This document shows, one piece after another, positions 12,203 through 24,652 of a stretch of DNA of 64,000 nucleotides. A program made the translations under genes and the position numbers. This DNA is from Pisaster brevispinus (Eukaryota > Echinodermata > Asteroidea > Forcipulatida > Asteriidae): NCBI GenBank assembly GCA_023634235.1, contig JAMKCF010000001.1, forward strand, positions 1,416,001 through 1,480,000, read 5' to 3'. The number at the start of each line of letters is the position of its first letter. Positions within the stretch are counted from its first letter, which is position 1. The notes below the pieces were generated by a model. That model searched no databases and was not told the origin of the DNA. It worked only from the letters and a program-made list of their open reading frames with translations.

Positions 12203-12248
12203 CTTCAGTACACCACACCATGAATCCAACCAACATCAAACTCTTCAT

Positions 12249-12360
12249 CTTTGGTACTTTCAAATGTACGTTCCAGAGACTAAGATTGTCAGACTGTCTT
12301 TAAACAATGTGAAATAATTCCGAAATGCAAACAGCGATCTAAAGATGTCAGCTGCGGTGT
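12249..12360 (-). promoter_or_regulatory. G1 type-A proximal promoter
   Basis: Directly 5' of the leader ATG. Conserved with G3, G7 and both solo leaders: 'GATTGTCAGACTGTC', 'AACAATGTGAAATAATTCCG' and 'AAAGATGTCAGCTGCGGTG' (plus-strand reading). No canonical TATA box is seen. The start site is not determinable from sequence. Confidence 0.45.
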
Positions 12361-12714
12361 TGATTTCACCACTTAACGCATTATGCTATATTTTACCAAG
12401 GGCTAGATATTTATACCAAGGGCATGGTGGTTGCTTATGACCCTTCATGTCTTTTCAGTTTCACCCATGTGAAAAATCAGATTACTTTGCTATTCAAAGA
12501 GCGTAATAATTCAAGAACAGAAACGTAATTATTTCTGCCCTCGCATGAAGCACCAGTAACTCACTAGAGTAGAACAATTTAAAGCACAGGGATTAATACA
12601 AACTTTTTTTCAGTTTTCCTTTGAAGAAAATATATCAATCATTTTCACCCACTGATGTATTAAGATATAAAGACTATGCAGCCTGAAACAACGTGCCGTG
12701 AATGCAGTAACGCA

Positions 12715-12975
12715 GTTCGCAGTCAACCCTCCTACTATCTGAACATTCAATATTATCCCCTGTGGTTTGTAAATATAAATAATTATATCAACTATGCCTC
12801 ACTGAAAATGTGTATTAAAGATGAATTGATTCAACAGTTCACGGCCATCCCTCCCACTGATGATTTTTTACTTTCATCATCTTTTGATTTTGATCGATGC
12901 CATTATACAGTATAATGTCATGTTGTAAAGCATCTACACTGCACACAGTCAACCCTCACACCGTCTTACCAAACC
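12715..12975. repeat. Decayed ~120-bp spacer repeat 5' of G1
   Basis: Cores at 12721 (GTCAACCCTCCTACTATC), about 12843 (CCATCCCTCCCACTG) and about 12948 (GTCAACCCTCACACCGTC) are spaced about 105 to 120 bp apart. Same order as 5' of G3. Confidence 0.6.
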
Positions 12976-13094
12976 ATCTAACCCAACATGACTTTGAACT
13001 TCAGCTAAAAGGCTGAGAACAAGAAAAAGTATGCTTGTAACAATTTTTGATTTTTTTTTTCAAAAACAGGTGTTGCGATGTAGCTTTAAGTTTC

Positions 13095-13270
13095 GGGCAG
13101 GCCCTGTTTCTGAAGGCGATGCTACTTAATATGCGCAGATGCTAATCAACGAAAGCTTGAGTGACTCTTTTGTTGTGTCTTGCCTTTGTGTGTCTGTGGA
13201 GGGAAACTACGATCAGACTGTGCGGTAGTAGTGTTGTGAAACAGGGGAGAGGGAACAAAAAGGAAGGATA
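13095..13270 (-). promoter_or_regulatory. Conserved upstream block of G1
   Basis: Copy of the block at 1-185, lying 847 bp 5' of the G1 ATG. The G3 copy sits at almost exactly the same distance (846 bp). Confidence 0.45.
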
Positions 13271-15571
13271 ATTTTTTTTAACAAAAAACGAAAAAAATGA
13301 ACTGAAATAAAAGTCAACGTAATAAAAAACAACCTTATTTACTTCATCAATATGATGTTTGTTTTCCTTCCAGTGTCATCAATTGCCTGTAATTAATAAG
13401 AAACAGGTGCTGCACTTTTATTAACTTCTTATTTAAAGTTTTTATTCACATTGAGTTTTAAAACCTTATTATTATTTTGAATTTTATATACACAGCACAA
13501 CAAAACTCAAGGCAAAACTAAAATATCCCTAAAGCCTTGCAATGCCATTGATGACAGTCACTAATTGCCAAATTTTACATTTTTTTTATTACTCCGCTGA
13601 TTACTTTTGTAAAAATCTAATTTTTCCTGACTTTCTTCATTATACGCTCGAGAAACAAATGGAAAAGTTTGAGTGGCCTTGATTTATTGGTTCACTCAGG
13701 CCGAGCAAAAACAACCGAGCAATTCAGTGACCCACAGGGGATTTCCCATTGCCTTGTGCGCTACAGCCTTAGCAAAGGGGCACTTGGGGTATTTGAAGCT
13801 GTCATTCAAGCTTTTATCAGTGAATGAATTACATTACAGACTTGAATTTTTGCCAGATGGTGTTCATCAACTTCCCGCAAAGAGTTGATTTCCGCACTGG
13901 TATTCCTTGGGAAAGGGGGCGGAGCTTATGATAGTGTCAGTTGCTGACTGGACATCCTAGGCGCGAAAATGAAAACACGCGGTCACTCGTATTGCAAGGT
14001 ACAATTTACCTTTAACATTAAAGACCCAACAAGGTAAGCGAAATGGGACAAAGAACAATTCAGAATAATTTACAACACCGTACGGTTATTCAACTATGGT
14101 TAGATATAAATTAATAATAGCTTCATTTAAAACCCTTTTGACTAAATCAAACAAATTCAAGCACAACTTTTTTCTAGATGAGCCCACATTTGTCTTTGTG
14201 TAGATTGTATACCATATGGTTCAATTCACTTAGCAGTGTCCATTGGCCCCAATGATAAATAATTGCTGTACAATTCCTATGGGAATTCCGGGAGAGCTTG
14301 TCAATGATGGATTTTTTGTGTGTGAAAGAGACCCCGGATGGGAACAATACTTTTTCCATGCTATTTGGCTAGGTGTAGATGAGGAACTTGGATTATTTTA
14401 GATTTAAAAAAAAAATGGCGGAGTACTGATTATTTAATTAAAAACGGACTGTTGATTGCAGTACCATGGCATCACGGAGTGTTAAATTTCACGTTTACTT
14501 AGTTATTATACAATTGATTTTAACTCTATTACTCTTTGACCAAATGGCTATTATCAATGCGGTTTTACAATGTGTGTCTGCCAGTAGTATGAAGCCCTGC
14601 GATCAGTCAACCCTCCTACTGTTACATCAGCACCCACTTTTTGTTTTGATTGATAGATAGCCTATGCAAAGCTTTATTGACATTTTAACTCAAATAGCCA
14701 ATTCAAACATCAAATCTAAAAATATTTTACCAAACATGCGGCTTTCTAGTTTTTTGTGATCATTGTAACTCGTCTCACTGTAGAATCACACTATTTCTCC
14801 CACATCCGTTGAAGGGTGAGCTTCGCTTCCTCTTAAAATTAATTATTTCATCAAAATGTATTGTGAACAAATCGTTATGTGCACATTTATTATTAAATAT
14901 GGAGAAAACCAAATAAAATGCAGCAAGAGTATGTAACTAAGTAAGACAATGAAGTGTAGCAGCAACATTTTTACCACAATTGCAAACCTTTACTGCAGGT
15001 GACTGAATTAAGATTGTGGGGTGTTTTTTTCCCACTGACCTATGGAATGGCCCTTGAGCGTGAGTACTTAAAAAAAAGTTTTAAAAATAACAACTAGCCA
15101 ACTTTTTCGTGGCACCTAATCTCTTACACACAAATTCATATTTTCAAGAACCAAGCTATGGAAACTCTTTTTTGTTGGTGTTTGGCTTCCTGCTCGCTCA
15201 GCATTACGTTGGTTTCGTGAGTATACCAGCTAACTTAAACTGTTACATTGTTTGCGTGGGCAGTTTATCCCTGCCCCAAAACAACAATATACATGTACAG
15301 TTTGAATTGGAACGTTTAAACAACAGTACGCTTGTTTAGGGGCCATTTAGTTCCTAGTTCAAAGAACGTGTCCTTGTATCACATCTTAGTACGCCCCACG
15401 TGTCTGGTCTTTGAACAGTCAGAGTCCATAAACTCTCCGAGGTAAATGGAGTGCAATCTTATTTTTGAAAAATCTAGCATTTTGATCAAATTTGCCTTAG
15501 AAGAGAGAATAAAGTTTTAAAAAAAATGTCTTTACTGATCTAGCTTAGATAACAAATGTATCGATGATTGT
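13271..15571. other. Spacer between G1 and G2
   Basis: Non-coding, built of decayed copies of spacer repeats: 14000-14110 resembles 28370-28460, 14490-14650 carries another 'GTCAACCCTCCTACTG' core, and 14980-15420 is a worn copy of the 3960-4600 repeat. 13620-13960 matches nothing else here and has no convincing ORF. Confidence 0.5.
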
Positions 15572-18500
15572 TTAGTTTGTTGTTTTGTTCAGATTCTTGA
15601 TCTCGTCCTGGTTGAGGAGGCGATCAAATACCATGAGATTGCTGTATGCAGCAGAACTACTGAACGTATTAGATTGATATATCTTATTACATGTGTTGGA
15701 CATACCCAAGTACAGCTTAGTACATTCATCAAAAGAACCACCGATCTTAATTTCGGTTTCGTTCGCAAGCCTGAATTCTCCGTCAATATAAAGCCTAAAA
15801 TCCTTCACTACCGTCTGATTTATTTCCATCGTTAAAGCTAAATGAAACCACCTATCTAAAGGTATTTCTGTGTGTTGATATTTGTTAACAGATTTGGAAT
15901 TGAATGTACGCACAATGTAGTAAAATAGTTTTTCCTCGCTTTTGTACAACAGTGCAACACCCCTGGCCTGACTTGTTTGTCCCCCGGAGCTGATGTAGTA
16001 TCTTACTCCAGTGAAGCCTGATGACGTATCAATCTTAAGCCATAAATACCACGACATAGACTCACAGAGACCCGGGTCAGAGATACATGTCCCGTTGAAG
16101 TCACCAAGGTCTAAGAACGATCCTACCTGAGTGTACACAGCGCATGCGTGATCAGCTACGTCAGGGCCAGGAACCATCTTCACAAGGTTTGTGTTTCCTC
16201 TTATATCATACTCGTCGCTGCTGACCGTAGCAGCGTCGCATTGTCCAGGGTTGCCGTCTCGGCGAAGCGATCGGTTGAGAATTAAGTGCTTTGCAAAGGA
16301 ATCTATTGTTTTTGCAAAGAAAGAGAGAAAATAATCACTTTGAAATCCATCAATGACATTAAGTGTTTAATATACCGAACACATAAAATCCTTGTTCTTT
16401 ATTTTGCCATGTATGCTTCCGCGACGCCCCAAAACTATAGGAATCCAATATGGATAATATTATAGAACGCTTCCATCAGTTCGCAGCGTGGTTTCTAAAT
16501 ATTGTTCCCCGCCCATTTATCCAAACAAGGCAAGGTCATGTCCAGCGGTCGACGTTAGGGTCTACACGGAGTCGTCCACGTTGTTTAGGAGGTTAATAAT
16601 TTCAAAGTGTCGGAAGGACTAGTTTCCGTATCTATTTTGTATTTATTGCTTGGAAAAAATTGACAATGATCTATAGGTGTGGCTTGAATTATGCCAATTT
16701 TGAATGCGTTTCGCTCGTGCTTATCGCAGAACATAATCACGAGTTGATAAAATGGTTTTAATGAAATAGTCCAGGTTTCACTTTGATATTTTGAAAAATA
16801 TTATACAGAGGCGGACCCAGGATATTCAGAAAGTAGGCGACAAAGTCTGATGGCTAGTTTCCTAGTTTGTTCATTAATAGTAATAAGATATTTTTTAGTA
16901 TGTTTTTTTCTATCTCTCCTGCTGATGTGTTTTCACTGCGTATGGTCCAAAAGCTCTCTGGTGCAGTGTGCAATCTGGAATAGTATAAGTTTGAACTACT
17001 TTGTGTTAAATTAACTTTTTTCAAATGGAGGGATCTACTTCACTACCCCTAAACCAACACGTAGCCAAATACGCTTGGTTTGTCTGTAGTACAACCGTCC
17101 ACTCAAAACCAGTCAAGTGTGTGCATAGTTGTCCGCTAACAAAGACACTTTCCAACCTCACATTACCTTCAAACTTCACAAAAAGAAGTTAGAAATGCAC
17201 GGGTTATAGATGACTGGCTTTTTGTGACGTCTTCATCGCCTTATAAGGTGTTGGTTTACATTAAATCAAAGATTAGTTATTCACTAAGGTACACTGATAA
17301 CTCTAATTTGACCCTGTCTTCCGGTCGACTGACACCCGAAGTTAAGTTTAACAAGGTACTCCCGGGCCTTGTTTTAGGTCTGATAGTGTAAATTGTAATT
17401 TGAATGAGTCTGTGTTAATTAACATTTTGACCTGCTGGCTTTACATTATCCTCAACAGCGCCCTCTTGATGCAATTTTTTAAATGTACTATCTTCTAACT
17501 TGTTGCAAGTTAAAGAAAGAGTTAAACAATTTCCTAACATTTTTTAATGCCCAGAACAGATATTAGCAATGACGTATTGCGTCATCAGTTTTCAAACTAA
17601 GCCTAAAATTAAAAACTAACGATTACAAAAACTCGTAATGGTAAGAATAATGGGTCCATCGCTAGTGTTTATTGTACGAAAAGAAGCGGATATTTAGCTG
17701 TGATCTTACCTGTACAGTTGAGCCATGTTCGAATCTCCTCTTGGTCATCACTGTAGATGAATGTATCCATGTATGTAACCACGAAGGGTCTGTAAGGTGT
17801 ACGGGTATTCAGACCACCAACATATAGCGTAGTGCACTGGCATGGATCAGGTACAGGAATTACCCAACGGTACCGGAAACCTGACTCAGGATCCCGTTCT
17901 TGTCCAATGGTGCAGATTAGCCCTTTTTGACAAGATAATAATAAATATACATTCATGCGTCAGACGGTTAATTTACAAATTAAAGTGATGAACAGTGAAT
18001 ATTTCAACGGCAACAGCAGGTGGTAGAACCAAAAACTCTAAAGGAACAACGAAACACTTAAGAAAGGAGAGATACATTCTTTAGTCAGAAGGAGATTCTT
18101 ACATGATTATGTTGATGTGTTAACAACGGTCTAAAGTTTTCAACAGCAATGGCTATATCCGCACCAAAATAGTAATATGATAGTTTAGTTTAGTTTATTG
18201 TTTTTACACTCGTGGCCAATGGCCAAATTACAGTAAAAGTTACAATAGTAAACAAAACACAAACAAATAAGACAAACTACGAACAGAGATACAACCAGCA
18301 ACAGAATCAGCAGAAGAACGGAACAAAGAAACAGACAAAGAAAAAAATACAACCAAACAAAGATTTAAAACAATACCAACAGCATCAATAGCTATAGCAA
18401 CAGCAGCAGCTGCGAACCGATGAACGAAATATTAACAACTGAACGCAAACATTGCAAACACCCCAACAACAGCAAAGTTAACAACAGCTACAGCAGCAGC

Positions 18501-18803
18501 AAAAGCATCAACAGAAACAGCAAAGAAACACGGAAGCAAACACAAAAACAAAATACTGAACAAAGAAACAAACATGAGCAATTAAAACTGCAGCAGCAGA
18601 TGCAGTAAACGACAGCGACAGCATCAAAAAACGAATCCAACACAACAGCATTAACAGCAAAAAGACATTTTCAAAAGAAACTATTAATCAAAACAGCAGT
18701 ACTTAATGGCTCCAAAAAGAGGGAAGGAAACAAAAACAACAACAGTGTGTTATTTACCTTCACTATACCACACCAGGAATCCAACTAACAGCAAACTCTT
18801 CAT
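15572..18803 (-). CDS. G2: secreted LamG-like protein, type-A leader, intact
   Basis: Exons: leader 18758-18803, exon 2 17710-17922, exon 3 15572-16302; all introns are phase 1 with GT-AG ends, giving 329 residues. Residues 1-15 are a hydrophobic signal peptide (M-K-S-L-L-L-V-G-F-L-V-W-Y-S-E); Tyr replaces the usual Cys. Residues 16-87 are the conserved four-Cys module with P-D-P-C-Q-C and a terminal N-C-T sequon. The rest is a LamG/jellyroll domain: S-M-S-W-Y-L-W-L-K-I, Y-Y-I-S-S-G-G-Q-T, P-L-D-R-W-F-H-L-A-L-T, L-Y-I-D-G-E and S-N-L-M-V-F-D-R-L-L, with six Cys. Likely a secreted carbohydrate- or protein-binding factor by family analogy; ligand unknown. The exon 2 acceptor differs from its paralogues, giving G-L-I-C instead of A-L-I-C. 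Confidence 0.8.
16303..17709 (-). other. G2 intron 2
   Basis: Non-coding; no repeat of the other genes' intron 2 is obvious here, so this intron has a separate history. Nothing else recognised. Confidence 0.5.
18255..18625. repeat. CAR-rich low-complexity tract in G2 intron 1
   Basis: Plus strand dominated by interrupted CAA/CAG triplets ('ACAGCAGCAGCTGC', 'ACAACAGCAAAG'). Similar tracts are in G7 intron 1. The Gln/Asn-rich ORF read from it is low complexity, not a gene. Confidence 0.7.
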
Positions 18804-18835
18804 TTTGTAAATTTGTAAATACACTCCGGGTAGTT

Positions 18836-19035
18836 ATACTGACAGACTCTCTTGACAAAGTGACAGTAACTATAAACTCGGCCCTGTTTTGTAAGATTGT
18901 CAGACTGGCTTTGAGACAATGTAGTAATTAGGTATACAACCTGGTTCGCTTGCTGTCTTGACACAATGGCAGTAATTACCAAGACACCCGGGTTTTCTGG
19001 TTGTCTTGCAACAATGACAGTAATTCTGCTTCCGC
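18836..19035 (-). promoter_or_regulatory. G2 upstream region with four copies of the type-A promoter motif
   Basis: A motif related to 'GTCAGACTGTCTTTAAACAATG' of the other type-A genes occurs four times at about 50-60-bp spacing: near 18841 (GACAGACTCTCTTGACAAAG), 18898 (GTCAGACTGGCTTTGAGACA), 18950 (GCTGTCTTGACACAATGGC) and 19000 (GTTGTCTTGCAACAATGAC). The other type-A leaders have one copy. It could affect expression level. Confidence 0.45.
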
Positions 19036-19039
19036 CTGG

Positions 19040-21790
19040 TAGTTTTAACTACGTGCAATGTTAACCACCAACACACAATAATCGCTTGTGGCGCTAGATG
19101 ACGTCGTTTGATTTGAAACCTTCAGGAAAACTAACTGGTAACTTGGAGAATGTTGGAATCTAGTGAGCCAAATGGCTGCTAAAGAAAACACAAGTAACTG
19201 AACAGTGTAAGCAGTTGTACAGTGTACCGTTTTTCAATGGTAGGGTTATACTTTTGTAGTGACTCAGATTTATTTATATTTCTTATTATTTCCATCCGAA
19301 AGCCTCCTTGCTAAAGATGTTCAAGGTAGTAAAATTTTGCGAAACTATTCCCACTAAAATGTCTCCGTTGATTAGAAATCAGTAAAAACATTTGCATCTA
19401 AGAAACAATTAAAGCAATAATCGATTCTCAGCTATGGCCACAGATGCGATTGGTGCCCGCTATCACCTCGCAAAATGTGGATGTAATCTAAGTTCTTGTG
19501 AAAATACCGTGATTTTATTTATTGTAATTTATTTATTTGCCATTTCAGCAAAAATTCCTGCTTTAAATAACACCAATTACTGTACGGTGTAAGTTGTTGC
19601 ATAGCAGTAAAACTTTAAATTAGAGCCAGTGGTTATAATAACGATGTTCCAGTTTTACTCATTAAGGAATATTTTCAATCACCAAGGTTAGTGAAGCTTG
19701 AAATAGTTATCTTTTTCAAACCAGGTAATAACTATATTTACAGTTTTGTGACTTCACAAAAGCCCGAGTGTCGAATTAATGAATCGTGAAGTAGATTTTA
19801 AATTTTTCATGATTCAAGGTTGATCATTCAAGATTCAAAACTTTCAACCCACAATCGACAGTTGATGTCACCTTTACGAAGGCGCATGAATACTAAAAAA
19901 ATGTGTTTTGCTTGAGTATTTTGATTTAAAGTTTATGGTATTATCTTTGAGCTACTGTCACCAGAGGGCGGTGTGTAATTTGTTAGCGTAATTGTTTTAC
20001 TAAAAAAGTCCGAAAAAGTTAATTGTCATTTCAAATAGAGGAATAATGTCTTTCCTTTCATTGTGGCTGCATATCTCTAAACATAGCTTGGCTTTTTTCT
20101 TTTTTGCACTTGAACTTCCGGTTTGGACTGGATGACAAGTCAAATTTTGTAGTCTAGACATTCAGATGTGGTGTACATTTCGGATATCTGTTGTGATTTA
20201 TTTGAGGATTTATTTTTGTTCAGTTGTATTTGTTGTCTAATAATCAAATTTTTAAGCCATTTAAACATTTGCAATAAGTTAAACGCTGGTTGTATGTACG
20301 CGAAAAAACAAAAACAAAAAACATTATAGCTCGTTAAACCCAGGTATAGTTCGTGTTATAGTTCGTGTTATAGTTCTTGTTACGGTTCTTGTAAAAGTTC
20401 TTCTTATAGTTCCTGTTATCGTTTTTTTATAGTTCTTATTAAAACTATTTTAGGTTCAAAATAGAGAAACCCGTTTCTCAAGCTTGAAAAACCAAAATCG
20501 TGTTCTGCCAATGAACTTCGTACCGCTGTCGGTCCATTTCAACTATGCTTGTATAAGTAGCAATAACTAAAAAAAGGGTGCAACAATTTTAAAACATTTA
20601 ACAATAATTGTCTATCTCATTTTTATTCACAATACTCAAGAAGGTTTACATTATGATGCGAAAAACAAATACAGTGTTAATAAAGGACTTGTCTATTTTC
20701 AATTCAATAACAAAACAAAACGTAGACCTATCGCTACTAGTTTGTATCATTTTGCAAGCATTTACACAGTCATATTTCAACAATGATTTGCTATTTTCTT
20801 CAATAAATCAAAAACGCAATTCGAGCTAAAGTACATCAAATATGTAATAATATAAAATTAACATCCAAGCCTAATACGGTATTGTTACTAATTGGAATAA
20901 TAAGGCGAACAACACTTAAAAGTAAAGTTTTAAATGCGTAATAAAGACCAAACTGTGTTTAGATAAATTAAATAGCTTTTTTAAATTCCTACTTCATTAC
21001 TGCAAGGCTTAAAACTATTTTGAACACCTTACTTTTTTGACCATTCGCTTCTTTTAATTGTTGTGCATTCCAGCGTAGGCCTACTTGTACACGTCAACCA
21101 TGATACAACTTAGGCCAATCTTAGACCGAAATTGGTACAACTTACGCCGAAATTTCTTCCAAATTTACAATGAACTCATTGGCGAAAGGGTCAGGTTACA
21201 CCGGGTATCGTCCCCCTCGAAATAATATTTTGTTCTCTTGAAACACTTCGTTTCCTTGATATATTACTTCGTTCCCACGAAATGTTACTTTGTAATCGTT
21301 TTGATCCCACAAAATTATATATTCTGAACACGCACTTGAATGTTTTTTGGTTGGAGGTCAATTCTATTGAAAATGTTACCAAAGATTAAAATGGTTTTAT
21401 CACTGACTTTTAAAATTGTCTTTTTTTCACGCGGTGTTTATAGTGTGTTTTCGATTTGATCGTAGCATATTACACCAAGGACACACTGCAGTGACAGAGG
21501 GAAATATCCCGAGGTTTCAAAAATCTGACTTTTAAATTTTTTTGTAGAGACTTGATAATTGATTTAGACGCATCAAGTCACTAATTCCGAAACAGTTGCA
21601 CTCCCCCTCCCGAAAACCTCAAGGTGTTATTCATCAATCTATTGTTGGATAAATAACTAGAACACATTTTTTAAATAAACAATTTAAACACCAATTAAAC
21701 TACAGGTGCAAATTACAGCTGTTTTAGTTTAACAGAATTAAAAGCAACTTACAAACTTTTGTGAGCAGTGAAGTATAAGCATAGCTTAAC
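19040..21790. repeat. 2.75-kb duplicated spacer (partner 36335-39230)
   Basis: Collinear with 36335-39230 from 'ACCAACACACA' to the 'AGCATAGCTTA' end, with small indels. Its first 150 bp also occur at 46590-46735. It includes (GTTATAGTTCTT)n near 20345-20450. No gene; the ORFs at 20608-20829 and 38046-38243 are paired copies without any family signature. Confidence 0.8.
20345..20450. repeat. GTTATAGTTCTT-type simple repeat
   Basis: Degenerate 12-bp tandem repeat. The partner tract at 37690-37835 is longer, so it has changed length since the duplication. Confidence 0.75.
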
Positions 21791-22508
21791 ATGTTCATTA
21801 CATTATAATTTCACTTTTACTTAGTTATTTTACGATTGATTTTAACTCTACTACTTTTTGACCAAGAGGCTATTATCAATGTGGTTTTACAAGATGTGTC
21901 TACCTGCAGTATGAAACCAAGCGATCAGTCAACCCTCCTACTGTCTGATCATACATCAGCAACCAGTTTTTTGTTTTGATTGATAGATAGCCTATGCAAA
22001 ACTTGTACTGACATTTTAACTCAAAATAACCGATTCAAACATCAAATATAAAATTATTTTACCAAACATGCGGCTCTATAGTTTCTGCGATCATTGTAAC
22101 GTGCCTCACCGTAGAATTGTACTATTTCTCCCACATCCGTAGAAGGGTGAGCTTCGCTTCCTTTTTAACTGATGTACTTCATAAAAACTTATTGTGAACA
22201 AGTCGTTATTTGCTAATTTAATATTACATATTGAGAACACCAACTAAACTACAACATGAGTAAGTAAGTAAATAAGAAAATAAAATGTAGCTCCAACAAT
22301 TTTGCAGCAGTTGCCAGCCTGTACTGAATTGAGATTCGGTTTTATAATTAGGAAATAGCAGTGTGATGACCCGGTCTTTACTGCGTGTTAATGACCGGGT
22401 TGATGGCAGTCCGCTAACCCATGGAAAGGCCCTTCAACATAAGTAGATTTATACAAACAAACACAAAAATAACAACAGAAAACAAAAAAATTGTAATCTT
22501 TTTTTACC

Positions 22509-22546
<38 letters not shown>

Positions 22547-22898
22547 GTTGGTGGGTGGCCGCTGATTGGACCTCGCCTTTGGCTCGGTCCATTCACAAAC
22601 AAACTCTTGCATGGCACCTAATCTCATACACATAATTAAGTATACATTTTTTTTAAGAACCAAACTACAACCTTTGAAAATTAACAATTCCATGGGAATA
22701 CTTTGGCTGGTGCTCGGCTTTATGCTGAACATTACGTTGGTTTTATGTGTATACAAGCTACCTTAAACCTATACGATTTGCGCGTTTACGCATACTCGTG
22801 GTATGCGTGTCCCTGCCAAAATAACATAAATAATATACATTCGAATTGGTAGATCCCGCACAACAAGCATACTGCACACGGAAATTATAAACAACAGT
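21791..22898. repeat. Spacer repeats downstream of G3
   Basis: Contains a 'GTCAACCCTCCTACTGTC' core (about 21928) and a copy of the 3960-4600 repeat (22365-22898), which is interrupted by an uninterrupted T run of about 36 at 22510-22545. No coding exon. Confidence 0.6.
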
Positions 22899-24404
22899 TA
22901 TTCTCAGACGACACCCCAAATTAATATAATAGCAAAAACATTACTTGACTTTTGGCGCAGCTTCAACTGCTTTTATTACTAACAAAATCTGGTCAATTAC
23001 CAGTTTGGTAAACATGTACGAGAATACAATAAAATGCAATACTTATTAAACTCATGACATAATCATGACTTAATGAAGGGCAAATGCCCAAGGGCAGCTT
23101 GCCATCAAAATGTACCGGGCCCGGATTACTTGGCAGCTTGCCATAGATAACATGAGGGGGCAGCTTGCCCAGCCTCTATATATAACACTAACTAAACAGC
23201 AGTGTACTTGGCAGCTTGCCATAGATAAAATGAGGGGGCAGCTTGCCCAGCCTCTATATATAACACTAATTTAACAGCAGTGTACTTGGCAGCTTGCCAT
23301 AGATAAAATGAGGGGGCAGCTTGCCCAGCCTCTATATATAACACTAACTAAACAGCAGTGTACTTGGCAGCTTGCCATAGATAAAATGAGGGGGGCAGCT
23401 TGCCCAGCCTCTATATATAACACTAACTAAACAGCAGTGTACTTGGCAGCTTGCCATAGATAAAATGAGGGGGCAGCTTGCCGAGCCTCTTTATATAACA
23501 CTAATTTAACAGCAGTGTACTTGGCAGCTTGCCAAAGATAAAATGAGGGGGCAGCTTGCCCAGCCTCTATATATAACACTAATTAAACAACAATGTTTTA
23601 AAATATTGAGATAAAAGCCTACCAGACTTATTGTCGATAACAGAGGTGGCAGCTTGCCCGCCCCTCTAAAACACTAACAGCAGTGTTTCTAAAATCAATG
23701 CTATAAATACATAATCATACAAGGTTTGAAGTGATTCCACCGCTGGCACATTCGGTTGGATTACATGAACTAGCCCCACCTGAACAAGAGGGTGCTAGTG
23801 TTACCAAATAAACATTACAACGTTGAAAATTTCAGACAAACCCCCATTAATTTGTTTGACCCAAAGCAGTAGCAGTCCACTTCCTTAGAAAATAATGCCC
23901 TTGAAAATTGAATATAAAAATAACCACCCCTCTTTCCCCCAAAGTATTTGTCCCCACACTAGGCAGAGGAAAACCCCCAAACTTTAAATGGGTTAAACCC
24001 CCCCCCCCCAACTTAAATGGGAGGCCGAAATGGGGATGGTGGCGGGTTTCAAAGTAAATGTTACTCTCAGTGAAAGCTGAGCCGAAGTGATTAGCTTTCC
24101 CGCTACTCAGAAGTACCATGCTTTTGTTACGCAATCTAAAATAAAGGTCAGTTTGACCACACACACTTTGCATAAAGGTCAGCCTTCCTACCCCGGGAAA
24201 GTTAGGTTACCTTTATGGCTTACGTCCAAACTACCTCAAGGGACGTCACCAAGGCAAGCCTATTAAAATTAGCCCAACAACCATGCAGCAGAGGACGCCA
24301 ATATCCAAACTGTCAGCACCGTGTATTGCAGCACGGCCTGGTACACTGCGGGGTCTTCTGCAGCGAATAATGTATTTTATCGTTTATGCGATAAAATGAA
24401 TTAA
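22899..24404. mobile_element. Helitron/Helentron-like non-autonomous insertion with internal minisatellite
   Basis: It interrupts the dispersed repeat: the uninterrupted form 'ACAACAGTATGCTTG' is seen near 4535. The left end begins 'TTCTCAGACG'. Near the right end is a perfect 9-bp-stem hairpin (ATTTTATCG, loop TTTATG, CGATAAAAT; 24374-24397) followed by 7 nt before the flank resumes. There are no TIRs and no clear target duplication. A terminal hairpin with a central tandem array fits the known structure of Helentron-associated elements. No Rep/helicase ORF. Confidence 0.55.
23128..23597. repeat. 78-bp minisatellite, about 6 copies
   Basis: Units start at 23128, 23206, 23284, 23362, 23441 and 23519. 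Each has two 'GGCAGCTTGCC' palindromic motifs and a 'CTCTATATATAACACTAA' stretch. A degenerate seventh unit continues to about 23690. Confidence 0.9.
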
Positions 24405-24652
24405 ATGCTTGTTTAGGGGCCATTTATTTGCTACTTCAAGGAACCGGTCGTTGTATCAAATCTTAATACGCCCCACGTGACCAGTCATCGACCAGTCAGA
24501 GTCCATAAACTCTGAAGGAAATTAAACTGAATCTTCGTATTTTTGAAAAACCTAGCGATTTGATCTACTTTGTCTTAAACTGTACAGATTTGAATTCATC
24601 AGAAATATTAATATCTGTTTTTACTGATCGACCTTCGACAAAACAAAAATCA

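Larger units (their letters stand above)
5079..12248 (-). pseudogene. G1: secreted LamG-like protein gene, exon 3 split by a transposon
   Basis: Exons: leader A 12203-12248 (M-K-S-L-M-L-V-G-F-M-V-W-C-T-E, donor GAAG|GTAAG), exon 2 9551-9763, exon 3 5079-7308. Exon 2 is intact (I-C-T-I-G-Q-E-R-D-P-E-S-G) with one change, F-R-H-R-W for F-R-Y-R-W. Exon 3 starts D-L-L-R-N-H-L-I-L-N-R-S and would end in the longer tail ...V-K-T-D-S. It is cut by a 1425-bp element plus an 8-bp duplication at 5565-6997, which adds a stop shortly after Y-Y-I-S-S-G. Apart from the element the three exons keep one open frame (351 codons plus stop). The allele is probably non-functional unless the element is spliced out. 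The exon boundaries are my own splice predictions. Confidence 0.8.

Noticed and set aside
18420..18608. Gln/Asn-rich ORF
   Set aside because: Product of a CAR-rich low-complexity tract inside a G2 intron, on the opposite strand.
22510..22545. T run as a possible SINE or retrogene tail
   Set aside because: It lies inside a dispersed repeat, not at its end, and related copies have a mixed A/T stretch at the same place.
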